The notes: generated by a model not told the origin, from the sequence alone. DNA of 64,000 bases from Flavobacterium sp. J49 (GCF_011742145.1 NZ_JAAQQU010000102.1:1-64000), one strand, 5' to 3'; shown: positions 17,361 through 26,832, numbered from the stretch's first letter. Made by a program: numbers and translations.

Positions 17361-18161
17361 TTACTTTTTAGTTGCTAAAATCGAATATACCATCGGAATT
17401 TTGTTTTCAAAATGCTTTATTCGGAACTTTCCTTTTTCAAATTCTTCGGTCTGGTTAAAGCAATTGTAAGGAGAATAATCGTATTCATTAAATTGATTCA
17501 ATTCCAAACCCGATTGCAATAGAGAATTTAAAATTTCACTTATCGGATGGTTCCAGCCTACGGTTTTTGAATGCAATTCGGCTTCGGTGTCTGCATAAGT
17601 TCCTGTTTCTTCTTCAATGATGGGTTCGATGTTGAAATAGCTGTAAAACACCTCTTTAAAATCGTTGTCATACATCCAAACTACCGGATGAAAATCGGCC
17701 ATGATAAATTTACCGTTGGGTTTTAAGAAATGCGATATGACATTCGCCCATTTTCCCAAATCGGGTAGCCAACCGATGGTGCCGTAACTAGTGAAAACAA
17801 GGTCAAATTTTTCGTTGATAAAATTCGGTGCCTCATAAATATCACAACAGACAAAAGAGGCATCAAGATTTAGTTTTTGGGCAAATTCTCGTGCCCGTTC
17901 AATGGCTTTGTCTGATAAGTCTAAGCCGGTAACTTTAGCACCCATTCGAGCCAGAGACATGGTGTCTTGTCCAAAATGACATTGCAAATGCAATATTTTT
18001 TTACCGGTAACATCACCCAATAATGACAACTCAATGTCGTTTAAAGTTGATTTTCCCTTTAGAAAACCTTCAACATCATAAAACTCTGATGCGATGTGAA
18101 CATCCGTTTTGTTGTTCCAAGTAGCCTTGTTGATGCTAATATAATCTGATGACTCTTTCAT
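17361..18161 (-). CDS. Class I SAM-dependent methyltransferase
   Basis: A 266-residue methyltransferase with motif [21 protein letters not shown], acidic motif [11 protein letters not shown], the CCDIYE motif and [15 protein letters not shown]. It belongs to the broad UbiE/SmtA-like group; the substrate is unknown. The ORF could extend to a TTG at 18185 through a poly-lysine stretch inside the upstream gene, but ATG at 18161 gives a normal start. It lies 13 bp behind the DUF1569 gene and 16 bp ahead of trmD, so the set may be co-transcribed. Confidence 0.88.
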   Translation of the reverse strand: MKESSDYISINKATWNNKTDVHIASEFYDVEGFLKGKSTLNDIELSLLGDVTGKKILHLQCHFGQDTMSLARMGAKVTGLDLSDKAIERAREFAQKLNLDASFVCCDIYEAPNFINEKFDLVFTSYGTIGWLPDLGKWANVISHFLKPNGKFIMADFHPVVWMYDNDFKEVFYSYFNIEPIIEEETGTYADTEAELHSKTVGWNHPISEILNSLLQSGLELNQFNEYDYSPYNCFNQTEEFEKGKFRIKHFENKIPMVYSILATKK

Positions 18162-18174
18162 TTTTTTCTTTTTT

Positions 18175-18624
18175 TTAAACCCCAAATTGTCTCAAATGAT
18201 GGTCCAAATGCATGGTGTGCATTTGACTCCATTCTTCATAAGTCATTTCGCCAAAAAAAGGATGTTTGGTCGTTTTAATAGCGTTTTGACCTTGTTCCGA
18301 AAAAATGTTTATTCTTTCAATTAATCCGTTTTTAGCTTGCTCAAAATCATAGGTTCCTTTTCGGATAAAAGCCGGAGCAGTCGGACTGTTTCTTTTGTAT
18401 TCTTTGGAACTTAATATTTTATTCCTAACTAATTTCCCTATCATACGCATCAGGAAATTGGCTTTCATGGGAATTTTTCCAAAGGCAAAGTCCAAAGGAG
18501 CTTGGCAGTGAGACAACATTTGGTCTACAGTCATTTTTCCCCACAAGGCCTTGCTCTCCGGTGTAAGTTGGTGGATTCTGGAAATGATTAAATCGTTGTC
18601 GGCTTTGTTGTAAATAGAACTCAT
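18175..18624 (-). CDS. DUF1569 (DinB-like) protein
   Basis: A 149-residue helical protein. The start MSSIYNKADNDLIISRIHQL, the LWGKMTVDQMLSHCQ block with its histidine, and the closing MHLDHHLRQFG match DUF1569, a DinB-fold family with a possible histidine metal site; activity unknown. ATG at 18624 is chosen over the TTG at 18648. It is divergent from the PPIase gene; a partial palindrome at 18653-18664 lies in the shared promoter region. Confidence 0.82.
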   Translation of the reverse strand: MSSIYNKADNDLIISRIHQLTPESKALWGKMTVDQMLSHCQAPLDFAFGKIPMKANFLMRMIGKLVRNKILSSKEYKRNSPTAPAFIRKGTYDFEQAKNGLIERINIFSEQGQNAIKTTKHPFFGEMTYEEWSQMHTMHLDHHLRQFGV

Positions 18625-18666
18625 GGTTTTGCTGTTTTTGGTAACCAAATTTACAATATATTGTAG

Positions 18667-18674
18667 TAACTTTG
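18667..18674 (+). promoter_or_regulatory. -7 promoter box of the PPIase gene
   Basis: TAACTTTG matches the Bacteroidota TAnnTTTG consensus 25 bp before the ATG at 18700. The region also holds the imperfect palindrome ACAATATATTGT. Confidence 0.6.
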
Positions 18675-18699
18675 CACCACATTTTTAACAATTCAAACA

Positions 18700-19635
18700 A
18701 TGGAAAACGGAATATACGCTAAATTCAACACGACCAAAGGTGCAATTTTAGTAAAACTAACACACGATTTGACGCCGGGAACGGTTGGAAACTTTGTAGG
18801 CTTAGCCGAAGGACAATTAGAGAATTCAGCCAAACCCATGGGCAAACCTTATTATGACGGATTAAAATTCCACAGAGTGATTCCCGATTTTATGATTCAA
18901 GGCGGTTGTCCTCAAGGTATCGGCTCGGGTGGACCGGGTTATAATTTTGATGATGAATTTCATGTTGATTTAAGACACGACAAACCTGGTGTTTTATCTA
19001 TGGCGAATGCCGGTCCGGGCACTAATGGTTCTCAATTTTTTATCACGCATGTGCCTACTACTTGGTTAGACGACAAACATACCGTTTTTGGTCACGTAGT
19101 AGAAGGGCAGGACATTGTAAACGAAATTGCCCAAGGGGATATCATTGAAAGTCTTGAAATCGTGAGAGTAGGAGATGAGGCTCAAAAATGGAATGCCATT
19201 GAGTCTTTCAGAACTTTTGAAGGTTCTCGTGCCAAAAGAATTGAAGAGGCCAAAAAACAAGCCGAAGCCGCTATGGAAAAATTAGCTGCCGGTTTTGAAA
19301 AAACAGCAAGTGGTTTGCGTTATAAATTCATCCAAAAAGGGAACGGGAAACAAGCAGAAAAAGGGAAAACAGTTTCGGTTCACTATACCGGTCAGTTGGA
19401 AAACGGTAAGACTTTTGACTCTTCTTACCCTCGTAAAAAACCAATCGAATTCCCCTTAGGGAAAGGTCATGTCATTGAAGGTTGGGACGAAGGAATTGCC
19501 TTATTACAAGTGGGTGACAAAGCGCGTTTTGTGATTCCGTCTTACTTGGGTTACGGTTCAAGCGGTGCGGGAGGAGTTATTCCGCCAGATGCCACTTTGA
19601 TTTTTGATGTAGAATTGATGGACGTTAAAGGATAA
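18700..19635 (+). CDS. Dual-family peptidyl-prolyl isomerase (cyclophilin-FKBP fusion)
   Basis: A 311-residue protein joining two unrelated prolyl isomerases. Residues 1-165 are a cyclophilin (FHRVIPDFMIQGGCPQGIGS, AGPGTNGSQFFIT, LDDKHTVFGHVVEGQD). After a helical alanine-rich linker, residues 200-311 are an FKBP (VSVHYTGQLENGKTFDSS, VIEGWDEGIALLQVGDKARF, YGSSGAGGVIPPDATLIF). Such CFBP fusions have been described in flavobacteria. No signal peptide, so it is predicted cytosolic and acts in protein folding. It has its own -7 box and terminator. Confidence 0.95.
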   Translation: MENGIYAKFNTTKGAILVKLTHDLTPGTVGNFVGLAEGQLENSAKPMGKPYYDGLKFHRVIPDFMIQGGCPQGIGSGGPGYNFDDEFHVDLRHDKPGVLSMANAGPGTNGSQFFITHVPTTWLDDKHTVFGHVVEGQDIVNEIAQGDIIESLEIVRVGDEAQKWNAIESFRTFEGSRAKRIEEAKKQAEAAMEKLAAGFEKTASGLRYKFIQKGNGKQAEKGKTVSVHYTGQLENGKTFDSSYPRKKPIEFPLGKGHVIEGWDEGIALLQVGDKARFVIPSYLGYGSSGAGGVIPPDATLIFDVELMDVKG

Positions 19636-19664
19636 TATTAAAACTTAAGTTTTGATTAAAACAG

Positions 19665-19696
19665 AATCCCAATCTTTTACGGTTGGGATTTTTTTC
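19665..19696 (+). terminator. Intrinsic terminator of the PPIase gene
   Basis: Stem AATCCCAA/TTGGGATT around a ten-base loop with a T-run to 19696. Confidence 0.88.
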
Positions 19697-19727
19697 TACA
19701 TTTACTTCAACCAATAACCTTAAAATT

Positions 19728-20030
19728 ATGAAATATAAAGTACTTGCTTTGGCTGTTTTAGCCACTATTATCTATTCGTGTGCTTCTAAATCTAGTGCAC
19801 CGACTGCGGCAACACCAAAAGAGGATGTGAAAGCGGCTGTAATCTTGACCGCCGAACTGGCTGAAGGAAAATCGCTTTATGAAAACAGTTGTGCCCAATG
19901 CCATTCCCTATATAAAGCAACCGATTTTAATGCAGAGCAATGGAAACCAATCGTATCGAGAATGGCACCAAAAGCCCGATTGGATGAAGTACAAGGTCAG
20001 AAAATCTACAATTATTTGACGATGAAATAA
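19728..20030 (+). CDS. Cytochrome c-type lipoprotein
   Basis: A 100-residue lipoprotein: signal MKYKVLALAVLATIIYSC with the lipobox cysteine at 18, then a low-complexity linker and a heme motif CAQCH at 55-59. IVSRMAPKARL offers a possible axial methionine, and the last helix DEVQGQKIYNYL resembles single-domain cytochromes c. It is probably an envelope electron carrier; the partner is unknown. ATG at 19728 is preferred over the upstream ORF extension because it begins the signal peptide. Confidence 0.85.
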   Translation: MKYKVLALAVLATIIYSCASKSSAPTAATPKEDVKAAVILTAELAEGKSLYENSCAQCHSLYKATDFNAEQWKPIVSRMAPKARLDEVQGQKIYNYLTMK

Positions 20031-20035
20031 TAAAT

Positions 20036-20065
20036 AAAAAAACACTCGAAAGAGTGTTTTTTTTT
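20036..20065. terminator. Bidirectional intrinsic terminator
   Basis: Stem AACACTC/GAGTGTT with a GAAA tetraloop, A-run before and T-run after, between the convergent cytochrome and glgC genes. Confidence 0.93.
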
Positions 20066-20067
20066 AT

Positions 20068-21342
20068 TTATACTGCAAAACCATCCGGAAGGACAGCGCC
20101 TTTTTTGACGACGATGATGCCGTCTTTTACAGTATATAAATCGGTATTGGTGTCTTCTAAATGTTTCCCGCCGTTGAGTCTTACATCGTTTCCTATTCTG
20201 CAGTCTTTATCGACTATGGTATTGTTAATGTAGCATCTTTCGCCTATGCCGATATTAATGATGCCATGCAACGAGTTGGTTCTGATTTCTTCTAAATTTT
20301 GGTAATAATCATTTCCCATTAAATAAGAGTTGAGGATTGTTGAACCATAACCCACGCGACTTCTGATGCCTATGACTGAATGTTCTACTGTGACACCGTT
20401 CAAAATACAACCTTCTGCAATGACAGATTTGTCAACAGTGGAAGCGCCGGTAATTTTGGAAGGCGGTAATACCCTGGCGCGGGTATAAATTTTACTCGAA
20501 TTATCGAAAAGATTGAACTTCGGAATGTCATCGGTTAAGCCTAAATTGGCTTCAAAGAACGAGTCAATGTTACCAATATCGGTCCAATAACCTTCATACT
20601 GGTAGCTGAGTATTTTATGTTTGCCAATGGCTTGAGGAATGATTTCTTTGCCAAAATCTTTGGTGTCAGGATTTTTCATCAGGTCAACCAACAGGTCTTT
20701 ATTAAAAATATAAATCCCCATCGAAGCCAAATAGTGTTTGCCTTCGGCTTGCGATTCTTCGCTTACTTCTGAAGCCCAATCGGGCAGCAAACTAGCATTA
20801 GGTTTTTCTATAAAAGAGGTGATATGATTTTCCGCATCGGTTTTAAGGATTCCAAATTCAGGAGCTTCTTTTGCCGTTACCGGTAAAGTAGCAATCGAAA
20901 TGGCTGCGCCGGCTTCGTGATGCGCTTTGATCATTTCGTTAAAATCCATTTGGTACAGTTGGTCACCCGATAATATCAAAGCATAATCAAATTCATGGTT
21001 CATAAAGTGATGCATGCACTGGCGAACCGCATCTGCTGTGCCTTGAAACCAAGTTATGTTGTCAGGTGTTTGTTCTGCAGCCAAAATATCTACAAAGGCC
21101 GTGCTGAAATGGCTAAAGTGGTAAGTGTTTTTGATGTGCTGGTTTAGAGAAGCCGAATTGAATTGGGTCAACACAAACATCCTTTTGATATCGGAATTGA
21201 TACAATTGGAAATCGGAATGTCTACCAAGCGGTACTTTCCCGCAATCGGAACGGCCGGTTTGGAACGGGTTTGGGTTAATGGTGCCAATCTTGATCCTTG
21301 TCCGCCACCTAAAATAATGGCTAGTGTGCTTTTATTAATCAT
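20068..21342 (-). CDS. glgC: Glucose-1-phosphate adenylyltransferase
   Basis: A 424-residue enzyme making ADP-glucose from glucose 1-phosphate and ATP, the committed step of glycogen synthesis. Seen: LGGGQGSRLAPLT and KPAVPIAGKYRLVDIPISNC at the N-terminus, WFQGTADAVRQ, LILSGDQLYQMD, FIEKPN and WTDIG, then a left-handed beta-helix. It lies 25 bp behind glgA in the same direction and was probably expressed with it. Confidence 0.97.
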   Translation of the reverse strand: MINKSTLAIILGGGQGSRLAPLTQTRSKPAVPIAGKYRLVDIPISNCINSDIKRMFVLTQFNSASLNQHIKNTYHFSHFSTAFVDILAAEQTPDNITWFQGTADAVRQCMHHFMNHEFDYALILSGDQLYQMDFNEMIKAHHEAGAAISIATLPVTAKEAPEFGILKTDAENHITSFIEKPNASLLPDWASEVSEESQAEGKHYLASMGIYIFNKDLLVDLMKNPDTKDFGKEIIPQAIGKHKILSYQYEGYWTDIGNIDSFFEANLGLTDDIPKFNLFDNSSKIYTRARVLPPSKITGASTVDKSVIAEGCILNGVTVEHSVIGIRSRVGYGSTILNSYLMGNDYYQNLEEIRTNSLHGIINIGIGERCYINNTIVDKDCRIGNDVRLNGGKHLEDTNTDLYTVKDGIIVVKKGAVLPDGFAV

Positions 21343-21367
21343 GATGCTATTGTTTCGTTGTTAACTT

Positions 21368-22594
21368 TTAGGCTTTTTCTTTTTCAAATCGGTTGATGAC
21401 TTCTTCGTAATAAGTATAAGTTGTTTTGGCGATGGCAGCCCAACTGAATTTATCCAAAACTCTTTGTCTTCCGGCTTTGCCCATTTGGGTAGCCAAAGTT
21501 TCATCGTTTAACAACAGATTGACTTTAGCAGCAAAATTTTTCTGAAAAACTTCAGGGTATTTTGGATTGAAATCCGTTCGGGAAATGCTTTCGAGTGCTA
21601 TTAAGTATCCCGTTTCGCCTTCGACTATAATCTCCGGAATACCACCAACCTCACTTCCAACGACGGGTGTTTCACACGATAGCGCTTCGAGATTGATGAT
21701 GCCGAAAGGTTCGTATAATGACGGACAGGCAAAAACGCGGGCGTGACTGTAAAGCACTTTGACCTTCTCGCGCGGCAACATTTCTGAAATCAAAATAACA
21801 CCGTTTCTTTTCGATTTCAAATCGGCTATTAATGCTTCGGTTTCTTTGGCAATTTCAGGGGTGTCCGGTGCGCCGGCACAGAGAACAATTTGACAATTTT
21901 CATCGAAATATTTGGCCGCGGCTATCAATTGCGAAATTCCTTTTTGACGCGTAATTCTGCCTACAAAAAGTACAAACGGAATGTTGGGATTGATACCATA
22001 TTCTTTTAATAAATCATTATCGAAAGTGGGGGCATAAAAATCAGGGTCAATACCGTTGTGGATGACCGTTACTTTTTCGGGTAAAACACCATAAGCTTCG
22101 ATGACGTCTTTTTTCATTTGTTCGCTTACCGCTATGATTCCGTCTGCGGTATTGTAAGCATGATGCTCAATCCAGCGGGACAAAAAATAGCCATTACCCA
22201 GTTGCTCTACTTTCCATGGTCGATGCGTTTCCAAGCTGTGTGTGGTTAAGATTAAAGGGCATTGCAATAACTCTCTTGAAAAGATTCCGGCCAAATGGGT
22301 GTACCAAGTATGGCAATGAATGATATCGGCTTGTAAAGTGTGCTGCGACATTTCGACATTTTTGCTCAAATTGTGGAACATCTTAATATGCGGATTGTTG
22401 TTGTCCTCGGGTTGGGTTAAAGAAGATTGGATTCCGAGAACATGCATTGACGCAGTAGTTTCTTCTTGATTGCCAAAACAGCGCACTTCTACTTCACTTA
22501 ATTGGGCCAATTCCTGACTCAAAAAATCTATATGTACTCCGGCACCGCCGTAAATATTGGGAGGAAACTCATTGGTAAACAGGGCAATTTTCAT
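21368..22594 (-). CDS. glgA: Glycogen synthase (GT4-like, actinobacterial-type GlgA)
   Basis: A 408-residue glycosyltransferase extending alpha-1,4-glucan. Seen: N-terminal LFTNEFPPNIYGGAGVHIDFL, IHCHTWYTHLAG, LFVGRITRQKGI in the nucleotide domain and PSLYEPFGIINLEALSCETPVVGSE (acceptor loop) with the EX7E-like glutamates. It is shorter than the classical 480-residue GlgA and resembles the GT4 type first named in Corynebacterium. The glgA-glgC operon supports the assignment. No branching enzyme gene is in the window. Confidence 0.9.
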   Translation of the reverse strand: MKIALFTNEFPPNIYGGAGVHIDFLSQELAQLSEVEVRCFGNQEETTASMHVLGIQSSLTQPEDNNNPHIKMFHNLSKNVEMSQHTLQADIIHCHTWYTHLAGIFSRELLQCPLILTTHSLETHRPWKVEQLGNGYFLSRWIEHHAYNTADGIIAVSEQMKKDVIEAYGVLPEKVTVIHNGIDPDFYAPTFDNDLLKEYGINPNIPFVLFVGRITRQKGISQLIAAAKYFDENCQIVLCAGAPDTPEIAKETEALIADLKSKRNGVILISEMLPREKVKVLYSHARVFACPSLYEPFGIINLEALSCETPVVGSEVGGIPEIIVEGETGYLIALESISRTDFNPKYPEVFQKNFAAKVNLLLNDETLATQMGKAGRQRVLDKFSWAAIAKTTYTYYEEVINRFEKEKA

Positions 22595-22693
22595 ACTGTA
22601 AGCCTTTGTGTAATTTATTAAAACTTAAATGTATAAAATATATTCAACTTTTAGATTAACAGTACTATATAAAAACCATACGATTTGATAAAT

Positions 22694-22737
22694 AAAAAAT
22701 CCGAAGTGCATTTTGAACCGCATTCCGGATTTTTTTT
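22694..22737 (-). terminator. Intrinsic terminator of the hydrolase gene
   Basis: Arms AATCCG-AAG-TGC and GC-ATT-CCGGATT with a U-run on the minus strand, just after the alpha/beta hydrolase stop at 22740. Confidence 0.8.
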
Positions 22738-22739
22738 AA

Positions 22740-23633
22740 TTAAGTGTTTAAGAACTCAATCAAGTCTTTGTTTAATCGCTCTCGTTCAGTATAAAAGAGA
22801 CCGTGTGGCGCTTCTTCATAAACTATAAATTTATTATCGGCAATCATCGCGGCCGATTTTTCAGAGGAAACTTCAATCGGAACAATCTCATCTTCATCGC
22901 CGTGTATGATTAAAGTGGGAACATTTACCGCAGCCATTTCGTTTCGAAAATCGGTAATCGAAAACGCTTTGGCACATTCTAAAGTTGCATGCGGTGATGC
23001 CAAAGAGCACAACATTTTGAAATAATCCAACAAGGAAGAACTCAAAGGGTTGGTCAGCATACTTACGCCAAAGAATGTCTTTCCGAAACCATCGAGGAAA
23101 TCAATTCGGTCTTCTTTGATTTTGGTTGCAGTGGCTTCGTTTTTTTCAGGAAGATTACCATCGGGATTGTCTTGAGTCCACAATCTGAATGGAGTGACGG
23201 AGGAAATCAAGACGGCTTTGGAAACATTTTTTCCGCCATAGCGACTAAAATAACGAACTACTTCGCCACCGCCCATGGAAAATCCAATCAGCGTAATATC
23301 TGTGAGTCCTAATTGGTCAATGATGGCTTTTAAATCATCTGTTAAGGTATCATAATTATAGCCATTCCAGGGTTGGGATGATTTCCCAAAACCACGGCGG
23401 TCATAGGCAATCACTCTATAGCCGTTTTCAACCAAAGCCTCGATTTGATATTCCCACATCTCGTTAGACAGTGGCCAGCCATGAATTAATATCACCGGTT
23501 TTCCGTGACCGTAATCTTTGACATACAGTTTTATATTGGGAGCAGTTTCGATATATTTATCGGTTGAATTTTCTTTTGCCATGAAGTTGGTTTCTCTTAA
23601 TTCCGGTTCTTGGTCTACTTGATATTCTCTCAT
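22740..23633 (-). CDS. Alpha/beta hydrolase (chloroperoxidase/esterase-like)
   Basis: A 297-residue serine hydrolase. Seen: oxyanion HGWPLSNEMW (51-60), YDRRGFGKSSQPW, nucleophile elbow GFSMGGG with Ser119, the acidic HGDEDEIVP and catalytic His in EAPHGLF. These features fit the non-heme chloroperoxidase or arylesterase group; the natural substrate is unknown. A second start at Met18 (23582) is possible, and no signal peptide is seen. It is transcribed alone and ends in a terminator. Confidence 0.9.
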   Translation of the reverse strand: MREYQVDQEPELRETNFMAKENSTDKYIETAPNIKLYVKDYGHGKPVILIHGWPLSNEMWEYQIEALVENGYRVIAYDRRGFGKSSQPWNGYNYDTLTDDLKAIIDQLGLTDITLIGFSMGGGEVVRYFSRYGGKNVSKAVLISSVTPFRLWTQDNPDGNLPEKNEATATKIKEDRIDFLDGFGKTFFGVSMLTNPLSSSLLDYFKMLCSLASPHATLECAKAFSITDFRNEMAAVNVPTLIIHGDEDEIVPIEVSSEKSAAMIADNKFIVYEEAPHGLFYTERERLNKDLIEFLNT

Positions 23634-23770
23634 TTTAATGGGGTTTTATATTGGATTTTGCTCAAATTTTGATAGATAAAATTACGGCTTGAACTAAAAA
23701 AATCCGTTATAGAATTAGAGAACATGTTTTTATAATTCTTAGGTTTGTTTCCTTCATTAAAAATGAGATT

Positions 23771-24106
23771 ATGGAACTTACTTGGTCAGAGTTTGAAAAA
23801 ACGGAAATGCGTATCGGAACAATAATTGAAGCGAATGACTTCCCACAAGCCCGAAAACCGGCTTATCAGTTGGTGATTGATTTTGGAGATGAAATCGGTA
23901 TCAAGAAATCTTCAGCACAACTTACCAAAAGATACTCTAAAGAAGATTTAGTAGGCAAACAAATAGTGGCTGTAGTCAATTTTCCCAAAAAGCAAATTGG
24001 CAATTTTATGAGTGAATGCTTGGTTTTGGGTTCGGTAGGAGCAGATAATGATATCGTCTTATTGACTTCCGATTTAAAAGTTGAGAATGGTTTGCGTATT
24101 GGTTAG
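23771..24106 (+). CDS. csaA: CsaA-type tRNA-binding protein
   Basis: A 111-residue OB-fold protein related to the tRNA-binding domain of methionyl- and phenylalanyl-tRNA synthetases (EMAP/CsaA). Seen: MRIGTIIEANDFPQARKPAY, KKSSAQLTKRYS, GKQIVAVVNFPKKQIGNFMSE and VLGSVGADND. CsaA has been proposed as an export chaperone and binds tRNA. The gene stop overlaps by four bases the end of a small membrane-protein gene on the opposite strand. Confidence 0.92.
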   Translation: MELTWSEFEKTEMRIGTIIEANDFPQARKPAYQLVIDFGDEIGIKKSSAQLTKRYSKEDLVGKQIVAVVNFPKKQIGNFMSECLVLGSVGADNDIVLLTSDLKVENGLRIG

Positions 24107-24336
24107 TTTTTTTTTAATTTTCTTTTGATGCTAATAAACAAATTGAAAGCAGAGAGAATGATAAAAACAATGGTAATATAAAATGAAACTTTTAATGGAG
24201 TGTTTTCCTTGTCAGGATTATTCAAGTTTAAATTTAGTATCCAAATCCAAAACACAATGCTTATGCTGTGAAAAACTATTCCGTATTTGTTCATTAAATC
24301 AGTAAACCTCTTGATGTAATTTGCAATTTTTTCCAT
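24103..24336 (-). CDS. Small two-helix membrane protein, hypothetical
   Basis: A 77-residue protein with two predicted membrane helices (about 20-37 and 50-68) and a lysine-rich C-terminus (SIKRKLKKN), suggesting both ends are cytosolic. I do not recognise it. The converging overlap with csaA is only four bases. It could be a chance ORF, but the clean two-helix pattern and positive tail argue for a real small membrane protein. Confidence 0.6.
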   Translation of the reverse strand: MEKIANYIKRFTDLMNKYGIVFHSISIVFWIWILNLNLNNPDKENTPLKVSFYITIVFIILSAFNLFISIKRKLKKN

Positions 24337-24345
24337 AAAATTAAT

Positions 24346-24385
24346 TTAAAAAGTCCAAAACCTTTCAGCTTCGGACTTGTTTTTT
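24346..24385 (-). terminator. Probable terminator hairpin
   Basis: Arms AAGTCC/GGACTT with a large loop, and a U-run on the minus strand, between the DUF3276 gene region and the small membrane gene. Confidence 0.5.
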
Positions 24386-24420
24386 ATCACTAATCACTAG
24401 TTACTAGTCACTAATTACTT
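24386..24420. repeat. Heptamer array (5 units, ATCACTA type)
   Basis: ATCACTA, ATCACTA, GTTACTA, GTCACTA and ATTACTT in 7-bp phase, ending 5 bp before the stop of the DUF3276 gene. Confidence 0.85.
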
Positions 24421-24425
24421 TTTAG

Positions 24426-24809
24426 TTATATATCGTCAAAATCAATATCGGTGAAACTCTTTTCTGAAGTGGTTTTGGTTTCTTCTTCGGCAGTTTCTTG
24501 TTGGTATTCTCTTTTGAAGTCTTTTTGGTGTCTTTCTGAAATTACTTCTTCGCCTTTGTGGTTCAAAACGTAAGCGGTCATTTCTTCTAAAATATCAGTG
24601 AAAGCAGCAAAGTCTTCTTTGTATAAATAAATTTTGTGTTTTTTGAAGTGAAATGAACCGTCTTCTTCAGTAAACTTTTTGCTTTCGGTAATGGTAATGT
24701 AGTAATCATCTGCTTTGGTGGCTCTCACATCGAAGAAATACGTTCTTCTTCCCGCTCTTAAAACTTTAGAAAAAATCTCATCTTTTTCTAACATATCATT
24801 TTCTCTCAT
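24426..24809 (-). CDS. DUF3276 PUR-domain nucleic-acid-binding protein
   Basis: A 127-residue protein: a PUR-alpha-like domain (KVLRAGRRTYFFDVRATKADDYYITITESK and HFKKHKIYLYKEDFAAFTDIL, each read as separate repeats) followed by an acidic tail ending FTDIDFDDI. DUF3276 proteins of Bacteroidota and spirochaetes are single-repeat PUR homologues that dimerise and can bind DNA or RNA; their cell role is unclear. It starts at 24809; Met6 is an alternative. Confidence 0.88.
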   Translation of the reverse strand: MRENDMLEKDEIFSKVLRAGRRTYFFDVRATKADDYYITITESKKFTEEDGSFHFKKHKIYLYKEDFAAFTDILEEMTAYVLNHKGEEVISERHQKDFKREYQQETAEEETKTTSEKSFTDIDFDDI

Positions 24810-24879
24810 ATTCTTTCAGTCAATTAATAATGTTTCTATACAGTTCAAAAATGGTAAAATTTTTGTTACCAAACAACAA

Positions 24880-26637
24880 TTAATTTAATTCTTTTTCCGA
24901 AAGTTGTTTTAAGTACAACTCGGCGTAATACCCCGGTTGGTTTACTAATTGATTATGAGAACCTTCTTGTATGATTTCGCCCTCTTCGATGATGATGATT
25001 TTGTCGGCATTCTTGGCCGAAGAAACCCTGTGACTCACAATAATCGTGGTTTTGTCCTTGGAAATTTCCAAAAGATTATTGAGAATTTGTTCTTCGGTTT
25101 CGGTGTCTACAGCCGATAAACAGTCGTCAAACAACAATATCTCCGGATCTTTGATAATCGCTCGGGCGATGGAAACCCGTTGTTTTTGTCCACCCGAAAG
25201 CGTGATGCCTCGTTCGCCCAAAATGGTTTCGTATTGGGCATTGAAATTCATAATGTTGTCGTGAACTACTGCTTTCTTGGCAGCCGTTATCACTTCGTCA
25301 TCAGTAGCATCTTCCTTGCCAAATTTGATGTTGTTTTTAATGGTGTCTGAAAACAAAAACGCATCTTGTGGCACTATACCGATGCTGTTGCGCAAATCGT
25401 ATAAATTAACTTTGTCTATGGCAGAACCGTCAATGGTAATTTGACCCTCTTTGATATCGTACATTCTGGTAATCAATGAAAGAATGCTCGATTTTCCGGC
25501 GCCGGTTTGGCCTAAAATGGCTAATGTTTCTCCTTTTTTAACTTTGAATGAAATGTTTTTCAGCGCTGTGATTTCCGTATCTTCATAAGTGAAAGTCACG
25601 TTTTTGAACTCGATTTCTCCATGTATATTGGTGTTTTCGGTCGCTTTGTTTTTTATCTCCGGTTCAATTTTGAGAAATTCGTTGATTCTTTTTTGCGACG
25701 CTTCAGCTTCTTGTACCAAAGACGAAACCCAACCGATAGAAGCCACAGGCCAAGTGAGCATGTTGACATAAAGAATAAATTCAGCAATGGTTCCGATGCT
25801 TTTTATGGTTCCTTCCACATACATCAATCCGCCAAAATAAATCACGACCAAGTTGCTCACACCAATCAGCGCAATCATCAGCGGACCGAAAAGCGATTGT
25901 ACTCGCGCCAAACTCATGCTCTTGGTTTTACTTTCCTTGGCCAAATCAACAATCTCTTCTTGGTACTGTTTTTCCAAGGCATAAGCTTTCACTACTCGAA
26001 TTCCGGAGAAAATTTCTTGGGTAAAGCTTGAAATTTTGGATAAATACTGTTGGAAAGTCGTGCTGCGTTTGTTGATTTCAGTGCTCAATCTGAAAATGAT
26101 AAACGATAAAATAGGTAAGGGTAAAATGGTGTACAAGGTCAATAACGGCGATACATTATACATGTAAATAATCACGACGGTAAATCGGATAAAGGTGTTA
26201 ATGGTGTACATTACAGCCGGCCCAACGTACATACGCACTTTACCAACGTCCTCGCTGATACGGTTCATTAAATCTCCCGTTCGGTTGCGTTTGTAGAAAT
26301 TCTGGTCTAACACTTCGTAGTGTTTGAAGACTTCATTCTTTAAATCAAACTCTACGTGGCGCGACATTACAATTAAGGTTTGGCGCATCAGGAAGGTTAA
26401 AACTCCGGCAATCAAAGTCGTGCCCACAATCCAAAGGACGTTTTCAACCAATTCGGCTTTAATCATTTCGGCCGTCATCTTGTTGCTGTGAAAATCTTCA
26501 ATCGCTTGAAATGACTGACTGATGAGCTTCGGAGTGAAAAGAGAGAATATTTGTGCTACAATAGTGATTAAAATTCCTAATAAAAAATGGAATTTGTATT
26601 TGACAAAATATTTGTTTAAATATTGAAGTTCTTTCAT
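24880..26637 (-). CDS. ABC exporter, fused permease and ATPase
   Basis: A 585-residue half-transporter of the MsbA/multidrug type. Six membrane helices span about 18-300. The ATPase follows with Walker A LGQTGAGKSS, the Q-loop VPQDAFLF, the signature LSGGQKQRVSIARA, Walker B ILLFDDCLSAVD and the H-loop VSHR. It probably works as a homodimer moving lipid or drug out of the inner membrane. The cargo cannot be told from sequence. It is a single gene with about 195 bp of upstream leader. Confidence 0.94.
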   Translation of the reverse strand: MKELQYLNKYFVKYKFHFLLGILITIVAQIFSLFTPKLISQSFQAIEDFHSNKMTAEMIKAELVENVLWIVGTTLIAGVLTFLMRQTLIVMSRHVEFDLKNEVFKHYEVLDQNFYKRNRTGDLMNRISEDVGKVRMYVGPAVMYTINTFIRFTVVIIYMYNVSPLLTLYTILPLPILSFIIFRLSTEINKRSTTFQQYLSKISSFTQEIFSGIRVVKAYALEKQYQEEIVDLAKESKTKSMSLARVQSLFGPLMIALIGVSNLVVIYFGGLMYVEGTIKSIGTIAEFILYVNMLTWPVASIGWVSSLVQEAEASQKRINEFLKIEPEIKNKATENTNIHGEIEFKNVTFTYEDTEITALKNISFKVKKGETLAILGQTGAGKSSILSLITRMYDIKEGQITIDGSAIDKVNLYDLRNSIGIVPQDAFLFSDTIKNNIKFGKEDATDDEVITAAKKAVVHDNIMNFNAQYETILGERGITLSGGQKQRVSIARAIIKDPEILLFDDCLSAVDTETEEQILNNLLEISKDKTTIIVSHRVSSAKNADKIIIIEEGEIIQEGSHNQLVNQPGYYAELYLKQLSEKELN

Positions 26638-26783
26638 GGTATTTTTAAAGAAATGGGCTTAATGATTTAAATACTGTTAAAAAAATTGAGAATAGTTAAA
26701 TTATAGTATTCTTTATTAAAATTGATTTTATTAACAATTTGCTAATTATTCCTGATATGGGTGCGTTTTATTGAATAAAATTT

Positions 26784-26791
26784 TATTTTTG
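26784..26791 (+). promoter_or_regulatory. -7 promoter box of the leucine dehydrogenase gene
   Basis: TATTTTTG fits TAnnTTTG, about 40 bp before the ATG at 26833. Confidence 0.6.
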
Positions 26792-26832
26792 TACCGACTT
26801 TTTAGAAAGTCTTAAATTAACACCACTTCATT

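Noticed and set aside
24386-24420. Heptamer arrays as CRISPR
   Set aside because: Units are 7 bp, contiguous and without spacers, and no cas genes are present.
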